From: Candidatus Kuenenia stuttgartensis
GTDB taxonomy: Bacteria > Planctomycetota > Planctomycetia > Isosphaerales > Isosphaeraceae
Assembly (NCBI GenBank): GCA_945874095.1
Contig: CAMCFM010000247.1
Coordinates: 1-6,849 of the forward strand
DNA length: 6,849 bases
Direction of reading: 5' to 3'
This document shows, one piece after another, positions 1 to 6,370 of the stretch (within the stretch, counting starts at the first letter, position 1; the number at the start of each line of letters is the position of its first letter). The translations under genes were made by a program, and so were the position numbers. Below the pieces are notes generated by a model that ran no database searches, had not been told where the DNA came from, and saw only the letters and a list, made by a program, of their open reading frames with translations.

Positions 1-903
1 TTTGACCAGACCGCCGAACCGGTCTCGACTGTTGCTTCCAAATATGAATATGTGGTTGTGCCAGATGTTGCACATCACGAGAGTCGAGAAATCTATGAAA
101 TTCAATCTGTTACACAAACTTCGCTTGAGGAGGGCACGTCTCATGAACTCGCGCCTTTCTTTAACGCAGTTTGGGATGCACCTACCGATACCCCAAAAGG
201 CTACTGGCAATCGGTCCGTTCGTTTCCAAAGCTTGCCAACCGTGCTCTCAGTGATGTAATGATCCGAATTGTAACGCCTGGAATGGAGCCGAAATCACCC
301 GACGGTTCCACGCTTGTCATTCGCACCAAATGCTCTAATGGCGATCTTCCTTTACAGTTGTCTCAAGTGAAGGGCGGACTTTCATTTTCGCTATTGAGCG
401 GGGCTGAACCTCTATCAAGAATTGTAACAGTCAGTCGACCCACCCCAAGCCTTCGGTCTCCATCATCTCGACTACTTTATGGCAAACTTTTGTCTCAAAT
501 CAATTTGAATTCCTTGAGTTGGACAAATGGACCGGAAGGGGTTGAAGCATTTCGTAATATTCTGAAGCTTTATCTGCCATCAGATCCAACGATGAATCAG
601 GATATTCGGCTTTTGAATGAAACCCGAATCAATGCCATTGAAAAGTTGGAAACCCGGCCTACCATGATGCGATATTCCCAAGATGGACACTCCACCTGGA
701 TTCGCGGATTGGAATTGAACTTTTACGTGAGAGCCGAAGAATTCGTTCATGGAGGCCTGATTCCGTGGGCCAGCGTGCTCGAAAGATTCCTTGGCCTTCA
801 CTTGAGTGTCAACAGTTCGTTTCAAATGAAATTGCTGGATTTTCGGGGGCAGTCACTGATTCATCAATGGCCTGTGAGGACTGGGGAAACACCATGCCTA
901 TGA
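1..903 (+). CDS. tssF: T6SS baseplate subunit TssF, C-terminal half (5' end outside window)
   Basis: TssF (VasA/ImpG family) forms the T6SS baseplate wedge in the cytoplasm together with TssG, TssE and TssK. The frame is open from base 1, so the gene starts upstream; the ATG at 52 is internal. About 300 residues are visible, roughly half of a usual TssF of about 600. Recognisable family features in order are the FDQTAEPV segment at the start (family: NLF..taEPi), the following YEYVVVPD and EIYEIQSV strands, CSNGDLP at 331-351 (family CTNRDLP), VSRPTPS, and the leucine-rich GKLLSQINLNSLSW stretch near 481-522 followed by a helical FRNILKLYLP segment. The C-terminal part includes YVRAEEFVHGG and VLERFLGLHLSVNSSF, also typical of the family. 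The stop codon at 901-903 overlaps the start of tssG, so the two wedge subunits are probably translationally coupled. Identity is firm from several motifs; the N-terminal half cannot be assessed. Confidence 0.93.
   Translation, partial: FDQTAEPVSTVASKYEYVVVPDVAHHESREIYEIQSVTQTSLEEGTSHELAPFFNAVWDAPTDTPKGYWQSVRSFPKLANRALSDVMIRIVTPGMEPKSPDGSTLVIRTKCSNGDLPLQLSQVKGGLSFSLLSGAEPLSRIVTVSRPTPSLRSPSSRLLYGKLLSQINLNSLSWTNGPEGVEAFRNILKLYLPSDPTMNQDIRLLNETRINAIEKLETRPTMMRYSQDGHSTWIRGLELNFYVRAEEFVHGGLIPWASVLERFLGLHLSVNSSFQMKLLDFRGQSLIHQWPVRTGETPCL
883..887 (+). promoter_or_regulatory. Ribosome binding site for tssG inside the end of tssF
   Basis: GGGGA lies six bases before the ATG at 894, and a GAGGA lies just upstream at 876-880. 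This favours 894 over the longer in-frame ATGs at 765 and 867, which sit deep within tssF and would add residues with no resemblance to TssG. The ATG at 900 is a second candidate because it forms an ATGA overlap with the tssF stop. Confidence 0.5.
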
Positions 904-2123
904 ATCCGAATACCCAGAATATTGAAAATGTAATCAAGCCACTCCTGGCTGACCCCACATCGTTTGACTTTTTTGAGGCTGTTAGGAAGATTCAGCGACT
1001 TGCATTATACGCCCAAAAATCAGTTGGCGGCGACGACGGCGAAAATCCGACATTATGGGGTGGACCGCTTGCAGCAGGCTTAACATCGCATGGGCCAATC
1101 GTTTATTTTCGATCCAACGTTTCAAACTCGTTTCCGGCTTCCAGCATTCAGGATGTTGTACTGATTCAGAATAATGACAGACAAGGCAGGAAATCGAAGA
1201 AGCTGGAAATGACAGTGAACTTCATGGGACTGCATGGCCCAACTGGTGTCTTGCCGAGGCATTACAACGACCTCTTGATCCAACTCCAACGGAATAATCT
1301 GAATAACGAGGCCAACGCTCTGCGGGATTGGTTCGACCTCTTTAATAATCGCATTATCGCCCTCTTTTATTTGGCTTGGGAGCGTACCCAGCTACCAGTA
1401 CAACAAGAGCAGTCAGAGATTTCGGGCCAACGCGATCCGTTTCAAAGCTTTTTCAAATGCCTTGGGGGGATTCAAACTGGTGGATTGCAGAGAAGGATAC
1501 AAGTCACTGTTCCAAGTTTCGGAGGATCGATCAATCGAACGATGTCCGACTTGTTTCTCAGTACAAAACTGGCACGCTCGCGTCCTCGAATGAGCGTTGC
1601 ACTTGTGCAAAACATCATTTCCAAAGCAACAGAGGCCCCCGTTCAGATCAGCTGTTTTACTCCTAAATGGTCTGTAATACCCGACCATGCTCTGGCCCGG
1701 CTCGGAAGTTTGACGAACAGCACCCAAGCCCAACTCGGGGTAAATGTCTCGCTGGGCACTCGCATTCTGAATTCGCAATCCAACTACACAATCAACATCG
1801 GTCCAGTCGATTGGAGAGGCCTCAATCGCCTCCTGCCGCCATCCAATCCCCTTAATAAATCGCCGTCCAAAACGATGCTTGATGCTGTTCGGACACTGGC
1901 TAGTTTAAAAACAGACCCGACGTTGAAACCGACCATTCGTATCCGACTCCGCTCAGATTCGCTACAGTCGGCACGACTGGGGCTTCATCAAGAGTCATCA
2001 GGACTAGATCAACCGTCAAAACTAGGCTGGAATACCTGGCTGGGAGAGCCGAATGAGCCCGCCGGAATTGACGATCAGTTGAGTTGCAAGTATTATCATG
2101 ATACTGAGTTCGAGGAAGTCTGA
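894..2123 (+). CDS. tssG: T6SS baseplate subunit TssG
   Basis: TssG (VasB/ImpH family) is the wedge partner of TssF; it contacts TssK and helps assemble the cytoplasmic baseplate. From the ATG at 894 the protein is 409 residues, somewhat longer than the usual 330-360. Motifs visible in order are FDFFEAVRKIQRL near residues 24-36 (family FFQAVRLLER), VYFRSNVSNSFPASSI at 70-85, VNFMGLHGPTGVLPRHY at 108-124 (family F.GLtGpsGvLP.hY), DLFNNRIIALFYLAWER at 148-163, and the C-terminal LGTRILNSQSNYTINIGPV near 287-305. A late LGWNTWLG (377-384) and an acidic IDD end the fold. The start overlaps the tssF stop by 10 bases, and tssK follows within about 40 bases, consistent with one operon. The extra length lies mostly in a spacer around residues 320-355 and in the final region. 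Assignment is firm; the exact start (894 or 900) is less certain. Confidence 0.93.
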   Translation: MPMNPNTQNIENVIKPLLADPTSFDFFEAVRKIQRLALYAQKSVGGDDGENPTLWGGPLAAGLTSHGPIVYFRSNVSNSFPASSIQDVVLIQNNDRQGRKSKKLEMTVNFMGLHGPTGVLPRHYNDLLIQLQRNNLNNEANALRDWFDLFNNRIIALFYLAWERTQLPVQQEQSEISGQRDPFQSFFKCLGGIQTGGLQRRIQVTVPSFGGSINRTMSDLFLSTKLARSRPRMSVALVQNIISKATEAPVQISCFTPKWSVIPDHALARLGSLTNSTQAQLGVNVSLGTRILNSQSNYTINIGPVDWRGLNRLLPPSNPLNKSPSKTMLDAVRTLASLKTDPTLKPTIRIRLRSDSLQSARLGLHQESSGLDQPSKLGWNTWLGEPNEPAGIDDQLSCKYYHDTEFEEV

Positions 2124-2165
2124 TCAGGTTTGCCGCTCGGCATCACTCAAGGGAATTTAGGGCAC

Positions 2166-3647
2166 ATGGATCGCAACCCGGTTGACTGGCATGAAGGAAT
2201 GTTCCTTCGGCCACAACATTTTCAAACTCAGGACCGACATTATCAGCACCAACTGAGCCAGAATTTTGACGGCATCGCGCCGTTTCCCTGGGGCGTTCGT
2301 ATTTTGGACATTGATCAGGATGCCCTGAACGCTGGTCGACTCGTCATTCGCCGAATGCTTGCTCGGTTTCCGTCCGGAAAGATTTTGAATATTCCGCAGG
2401 ATCAGCAGATTTCGCCTTTACCAGTCCGGCAGATTCTCTCCACCGGGCAAGAGGTTGAAATTCACGTTGCCCTGCCCTTGACATTCAATTCCGATACAAA
2501 AGTGGCAGGCCAACCGTTTGAAGAAAATGAAATCCTTGTACCCGACGAGCACGACGGTCAGTTACAACCGATCAGAATTCGTCGATTGAAGCCAATTCTC
2601 CTCGCCTCGCAAGATGCTGGCCCAGGCTACGACACTATGCCAATAGTGCGTTTGCGGCGATCCAGTCATTCTCAGGATGGAATTGAAATCGTTCCTGGCC
2701 ATATTCCACCTCTGCTCTCGGCTGAAGCATCGCCCGTTTTGAAATATTCAATTTTGGAATCACTTAACGATATTATTCGCCGAAAACTTGAGGCCATGGG
2801 GCTAGAGATGGGCAATGGCCATATGACTAGCGGCAATCGGATTTTTTCTGATCCCGCCTTGTTTGTCCGACTATCGCTGCTGAATCAGGCTGTGGCAATG
2901 CTTGAGTCTCTCAATAATTGTATTCAATTGGCGCCTATCTGGATTTATCGCGACCTGTGCGACCTGATCGGGCGATTGGCCATTCTTGGGATTTCCCAAA
3001 ACCGAATGATTGGCCAATTACCGAAATATAATCATGAAGACCTCGGACCGATGTTCTTTGCACTGAAGCGTCAAATTCAGGATCTGGTTGAAAACCTCGA
3101 GGAGCCTGGCTATTTTGAACGCCCGTTTGTTGGTATGGCCACTCGTATGCAGGTCAGCCTGGAGTCGAACTGGCTTGATTCGGGCTGGACATTGCTCATC
3201 GGTATACGTACGAATCTCGAAATGGCGGATTCCCTGAATCTGCTTTCATCGACCGGTCCGATGGATTTCAAAATCAGCAGTTCTGAACGAGTCGACATGC
3301 TTTACAGGATGGGGCAACGTGGATTGCATTTTCAGCCTGTCGCACTGGTGCCAGAAGTGCTGAAGAATCTCAAAAACACGGTTTTTCTCAGCCTCGGCCG
3401 TGATGAGACGGCCAATGAATGGGGTTCTGTCCGAAATAATCTGAATCTGGCAGTGAGATTTAATGAAAGTCTGCTTATCGGTTCGATTCATGAACAAACC
3501 ACAGTTCAGTTACGGTATATCAACAGGCCGATCCAGCTTGGTATGACACTATATGCCTTGGCCCCCCCGGAACAGCGTGTAAGATCGTCATTCGGTGGCG
3601 TACAGATGGACTTAAATACAATGGAAACCGGTTCGGGCTCAGCCTGA
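2166..3647 (+). CDS. tssK: T6SS baseplate adaptor TssK
   Basis: TssK (VasE/ImpJ family) is a trimeric adaptor that connects the TssF/TssG wedges to the cytoplasmic parts of TssL and TssM. The N terminus carries the family signature DWHEGMFLRPQHFQTQDR at residues 7-24, which is the segment that grips TssF/TssG. Further matches are a helical FVRLSLLNQAVAML stretch and YNHEDLGPMFFALKRQI at 288-304. The product is 493 residues against about 440-450 in well-studied TssK proteins; I cannot place the extra residues precisely. I chose the ATG at 2166 because it puts the signature at the usual distance from the start. AAGGGA at 2149-2154 is 11 bases upstream. A TTG start at 2130 would add 12 residues with no family resemblance. 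tssL follows after 14 bases. Assignment is firm; the adaptor role is inferred from the family. Confidence 0.94.
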   Translation: MDRNPVDWHEGMFLRPQHFQTQDRHYQHQLSQNFDGIAPFPWGVRILDIDQDALNAGRLVIRRMLARFPSGKILNIPQDQQISPLPVRQILSTGQEVEIHVALPLTFNSDTKVAGQPFEENEILVPDEHDGQLQPIRIRRLKPILLASQDAGPGYDTMPIVRLRRSSHSQDGIEIVPGHIPPLLSAEASPVLKYSILESLNDIIRRKLEAMGLEMGNGHMTSGNRIFSDPALFVRLSLLNQAVAMLESLNNCIQLAPIWIYRDLCDLIGRLAILGISQNRMIGQLPKYNHEDLGPMFFALKRQIQDLVENLEEPGYFERPFVGMATRMQVSLESNWLDSGWTLLIGIRTNLEMADSLNLLSSTGPMDFKISSSERVDMLYRMGQRGLHFQPVALVPEVLKNLKNTVFLSLGRDETANEWGSVRNNLNLAVRFNESLLIGSIHEQTTVQLRYINRPIQLGMTLYALAPPEQRVRSSFGGVQMDLNTMETGSGSA

Positions 3648-3661
3648 AACTATGAAAGGTC

Positions 3662-4414
3662 ATGAAAGCAGTCGATGGAATCATGAAACAGAGAAATTCG
3701 AGTGATTCACTACTGATCCTGTCAAGCGACGTCATTAACGCCGGTATGAAACTGTTTCAGGAGGTTCAGGATTCGTCGGTTGTCAACATGGTCGATCGTC
3801 AGGCTGAGTTGATCGAATTGCTGGACAGATTCTTGATGCTCTCAGGCACAGATTCGGAAGCAGGGCCCGATAAAAAAAGGCCAATGAATTACCAAGGCAT
3901 GGAAATGGGTCTGGAAAGTGGAGCTAAATCCAGCGGCCTGCCCGCAATGGATGACTTGCCTGGTGTTTCACGATATCTGCTTGCGTGCTGGCTTGATGAG
4001 CTTTTTGTGGTCGACACCGCGTTGTCGCGTCAATGGAATGAAAACAAGATTGAAATGCTGATGTTCGGCACGAACGACCGCGCCTGGCGATTTTGGGATC
4101 ATGTCAACTCCGAATCCGTCAGTCAAAACATAGAAGTTCAGCAAATCGCCCTGAGTTGTATTATGCATGGCTTTCAAGGGCAGATGGTCGAGTCGCATTC
4201 AGAACTGTCGGCTTGGGTCGAAAAATGCAAGAGCTCATTTTTCATGAAGGCGCAGGAATCCTGGACTCCACCGCCGGGACTTCCAATCATTGCCGATACG
4301 CCTGTCTTGAAAGGCCGTGGCGAGTTGGATTTTGTCATTCACATTGCATTGGTATTTGGTGTGATTCTTGTGCCGGTGATTTCATTTCTCATGGTCTATT
4401 CCATCAGAAGCTGA
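3662..4414 (+). CDS. tssL: T6SS inner-membrane subunit TssL (DotU/IcmH family)
   Basis: TssL is a tail-anchored inner-membrane protein whose cytoplasmic hook domain docks TssK and pairs with TssM. The 250-residue product has the DotU core: SRYLLACWLDELFV at 103-116 (family ryaLCa.lDE.vl), then MFGTNDRAWRFWDHV at 134-148, and CIMHGFQGQ at 166-174 (family lslGFqGry). A single hydrophobic helix at about 223-246 lies at the extreme C terminus, leaving a few residues (SIRS) beyond it. There is no OmpA-like peptidoglycan-binding extension, so any cell-wall anchoring would need another protein. The start is uncertain: ATG 3662 has AAAGG only about two bases upstream, and ATG 3683 (seven codons later) is an alternative. 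A further ATG at 3652 is in another frame. The spacing of 14 bases after tssK and 57 bases before tssM supports the same operon. Confidence 0.9.
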   Translation: MKAVDGIMKQRNSSDSLLILSSDVINAGMKLFQEVQDSSVVNMVDRQAELIELLDRFLMLSGTDSEAGPDKKRPMNYQGMEMGLESGAKSSGLPAMDDLPGVSRYLLACWLDELFVVDTALSRQWNENKIEMLMFGTNDRAWRFWDHVNSESVSQNIEVQQIALSCIMHGFQGQMVESHSELSAWVEKCKSSFFMKAQESWTPPPGLPIIADTPVLKGRGELDFVIHIALVFGVILVPVISFLMVYSIRS

Positions 4415-4459
4415 TGCCGTCCCGACACAGAGTCTAAAACACTGGAAACAGAGCGAATC

Positions 4460-4464
4460 AGGGG
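4460..4464 (+). promoter_or_regulatory. Ribosome binding site of the tssM-like gene
   Basis: AGGGG with a seven-base spacer before the ATG at 4472. It is the clearest Shine-Dalgarno-like match in the operon and fixes the tssM-like start. It lies within the 57-base gap after tssL, where no promoter or terminator was seen. Confidence 0.5.
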
Positions 4465-4471
4465 CCAGTCC

Positions 4472-6058
4472 ATGCCAGGCATATTCAGCAGTTTGAAAAC
4501 TCGCGTCTCAAATACAGTGAATCTGGTTTTCTTTCCTAGCGATAAATCGCGATTTGAAAGAAACGTCAGGCGACTTCGCAATCTTGTAATCTTGGTTTTG
4601 CTCAGTGTCCTCCTGTGGTTTATCACTGTTCGAACTCGGCTTGATACAAGTGTGCGAGCCCCCCTGCTGGTCTTGCGCCCGTTTTGGCTTGTCTTTCTGC
4701 TCTGGTCTGGAGTGCTCGCATATCTTTCCATCCGAAGGCTGATTTACCTCATGCGCATAGAGCCATCATATTCACTTTATCCGGAAATCGAAGAGAACTG
4801 GAATTATATTAAGCAGAAAATGGCGGAATTGAGTGTCAGCCCCAAAGATCTGCCGATTGTCCTGGTCCTTGGACATCGCCCCATCGACGGAGTACACTTT
4901 TTCGATAACCTACAGCTTCGGCTCAGAAATATCAGGCTTCGAAATGAATCCGAATCCAATTTTCAAGCAGATCTGACCGAGTCGGCCATCATCATTACAT
5001 GTCAGAATGCTTCGGCACTTGGCGCTTATACCCGACGTATTGAATTGGCCAGAGCACCATTCGTTCGCTCTGTATTTAATGATCCTAAATCAGATAATAT
5101 TAAACAGACTTCCAGCCAACTGATTGGACTATCGGGTGATTCTCAACGAGTTCAAGAAACTAAGAATCCCAATGACGAACAATCGAAATCATATAAGCCG
5201 GAAACAAATCTTGAAGAGAGAGAGAGGTCGCTCGTTACACAAGATGAAATCAATCAGTTCTCAGCGAAGTTAAAATATCTTTGCGAACTGATCGCTGTAG
5301 ACAGGTATCCTTATTGCCCGGTTAACGGCGTAGTCCTGGTTGTATCGAAAGAAGTCATGGAATCGGATCAATTGATAGCCAATGCGATTGAAATGTCCAG
5401 GGTCGATATGGAATCCATCCGATTGGCCAGCGGACTGGATTTCCCATATGCAGTGCTTGCATCCAATATGCATCGCCTGCAAGGCTTTGAGACACTTATT
5501 GGCAGGCTTGATATTAACAGCAAGATGCGTTATTTGGGGATTGCATTGCATACACGGATTGATCTGTCACCTGATTTATGGAGCAAACAAATACGCAAAG
5601 GCTTGCGATGGTTTCGTCAACGGGCGTTGCCCGCCATGGTGGCTAAAGAACTGCTTAAAGTGCCGCCTTCAGTGCTTGGCCAGCAGACCTCCCAGCGAGG
5701 CCCTGTGATTCAATCAAATCACAATGCTTATATCTTTTTACAGGAAGCCGGGAAGCAGTGGAAGCGACTTGAATATTATTGTAGCAGGATTAGTCAAATG
5801 CAATTGAATAAAAAATCGGATAATCCTCGCTTTGCAGGTCTGTTTCTGACCGGCCTTGAGAATACGGAAGTCGGCCCATGGGTATTTATTCACGAATTTC
5901 TAAAGCACCTGCTCACCCAGCAGGATTCCATTTCATGGACTCCTGAAACGCTGTCCGACAATCGCAAACGCAGTAGGCTTGCTAGACTGATTATAGGGGT
6001 GGTTCTTGTCGTGATTGTATTTGTAGTGGCCGGACTGATATGGATTAATATGAGTTAA
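4472..6058 (+). CDS. tssM: Short TssM/IcmF-like T6SS membrane protein lacking the periplasmic domain
   Basis: TssM is the central inner-membrane channel protein of the T6SS and is normally about 1,100-1,200 residues. This one is 528. Two hydrophobic helices near residues 37-53 and 65-86 form the usual N-terminal hairpin. A cytoplasmic domain follows: KDLPIVLVLGHRPIDG (125-140) sits where family members have a P-loop. A polar spacer spans about 205-258. YPYCPVNGVVLVVS (279-292) matches the family's RPiNGvvl segment, FPYAVLASNMHRLQGF (324-339) matches the vPvY.l.TK.DL..GF segment, and FAGLFLTGLENTE (454-466) matches the segment before the last helix. A third helix lies at 504-525, and the protein ends three residues later. 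The periplasmic domain is absent, and the G-domain motifs are degenerate. No frameshift is evident: read-through of the TAA gives only 18 codons. Family membership rests on order, position after tssL and motif spacing; an ancestral or specialised short form is more likely than a broken gene. Confidence 0.82.
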   Translation: MPGIFSSLKTRVSNTVNLVFFPSDKSRFERNVRRLRNLVILVLLSVLLWFITVRTRLDTSVRAPLLVLRPFWLVFLLWSGVLAYLSIRRLIYLMRIEPSYSLYPEIEENWNYIKQKMAELSVSPKDLPIVLVLGHRPIDGVHFFDNLQLRLRNIRLRNESESNFQADLTESAIIITCQNASALGAYTRRIELARAPFVRSVFNDPKSDNIKQTSSQLIGLSGDSQRVQETKNPNDEQSKSYKPETNLEERERSLVTQDEINQFSAKLKYLCELIAVDRYPYCPVNGVVLVVSKEVMESDQLIANAIEMSRVDMESIRLASGLDFPYAVLASNMHRLQGFETLIGRLDINSKMRYLGIALHTRIDLSPDLWSKQIRKGLRWFRQRALPAMVAKELLKVPPSVLGQQTSQRGPVIQSNHNAYIFLQEAGKQWKRLEYYCSRISQMQLNKKSDNPRFAGLFLTGLENTEVGPWVFIHEFLKHLLTQQDSISWTPETLSDNRKRSRLARLIIGVVLVVIVFVVAGLIWINMS

Positions 6059-6087
6059 CGCAGTGGAGTGGCTCTTAACCCCTTTTT
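6054..6087 (+). terminator. Weak terminator-like element after the T6SS operon
   Basis: GTTAA (6054-6058, overlapping the tssM stop) can pair with TTAAC (6075-6079), with a small inner GAG/CTC pairing (6066-6068 with 6072-6074), followed by a T-run at 6083-6087. The stem is short and AT-rich with mismatches, so it would be a poor intrinsic terminator. Its place directly after the last T6SS gene is the main support. Confidence 0.2.
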
Positions 6088-6280
6088 AATAATTGGTTTA
6101 GGCTGCTTCTTTTAGGGAGTTCTAAATCTGTGCGTTTTGATCCCACCTGAATTTTCGTCCATCATCAGAAAATCCGCGTTAAATTCCAGGGTAAATGACT
6201 TTATACGAATGGTAATTCGCCCGTGCAACCGATTCAAATAGCCTAACATGTCTATTCGGCAATCAAAATCGTCATAACTG

Positions 6281-6308
6281 TTGACTTTTGACTAAGTGAT
6301 AAGATAAA
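6281..6308 (+). promoter_or_regulatory. Candidate sigma70-like promoter for the propeller gene
   Basis: TTGACT at 6281-6286 matches five of six bases of a -35 box. GATAAA at 6303-6308 matches four of six of a -10 box with a 16-base spacer; TAAACT at 6305-6310 with an 18-base spacer is an alternative. TTGAC is repeated at 6288-6292. Transcription would start near 6315, giving a leader of about 55 bases. The -10 match is modest, and consensus rules for this organism are unknown. Confidence 0.33.
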
Positions 6309-6341
6309 CTTAAGCAGTGACGAACCTCTATCACCTATCAC
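6296..6341. repeat. Short direct and inverted repeats in the leader of the propeller gene
   Basis: The heptamer CTATCAC occurs twice in tandem (6328-6334 and 6335-6341). Its core TATCAC is the reverse complement of GTGATA at 6296-6301, which abuts the candidate -10 box. The arrangement could be an operator pair or a 5' leader hairpin with a six-base stem. It could also be chance, since the units are short. Confidence 0.3.
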
Positions 6342-6370
6342 CATGACTTTCCCGAGAGCTACAGATACCC

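Larger units (their letters stand above)
6059..6370. other. Intergenic region between the T6SS operon and the propeller gene
   Basis: This stretch of 312 bases has no convincing gene on either strand. All + frames are broken by stops. The only long minus-strand frame reaching it is a shadow of the propeller gene. It is more AT-rich than its flanks. The left part holds the weak terminator-like element. From about 6120 to 6275 I see nothing recognisable, including no tRNA-like or strong hairpin structure. The right part holds a promoter candidate and short repeats described separately. A 13-codon frame (6343-6384) overlaps the next gene's start and is probably incidental. Confidence 0.7.

Noticed and set aside
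765..893. Upstream in-frame starts for tssG (ATG 765 and 867)
   Set aside because: They lie deep within tssF, would cause a long overlap, and the added residues do not resemble TssG. The ATG at 894 has a better placed ribosome binding site.
2130..2165. TTG-initiated N-terminal extension of TssK
   Set aside because: It would add 12 residues before the conserved DWHEGMFLRPQHF signature, which normally lies almost at the start. The ATG at 2166 fits better.
4396..4731. Minus-strand open frame of 111 codons over the tssM start
   Set aside because: It lies opposite well-supported tssL and tssM coding sequence, has no recognisable features, and fits the pattern of a shadow frame.
6059..6115. Read-through of the tssM stop or a missed frameshift restoring the periplasmic domain
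   Set aside because: The same frame stays open for only 18 codons and no other + frame in the gap encodes anything TssM-like, so the short protein appears to be its natural form.
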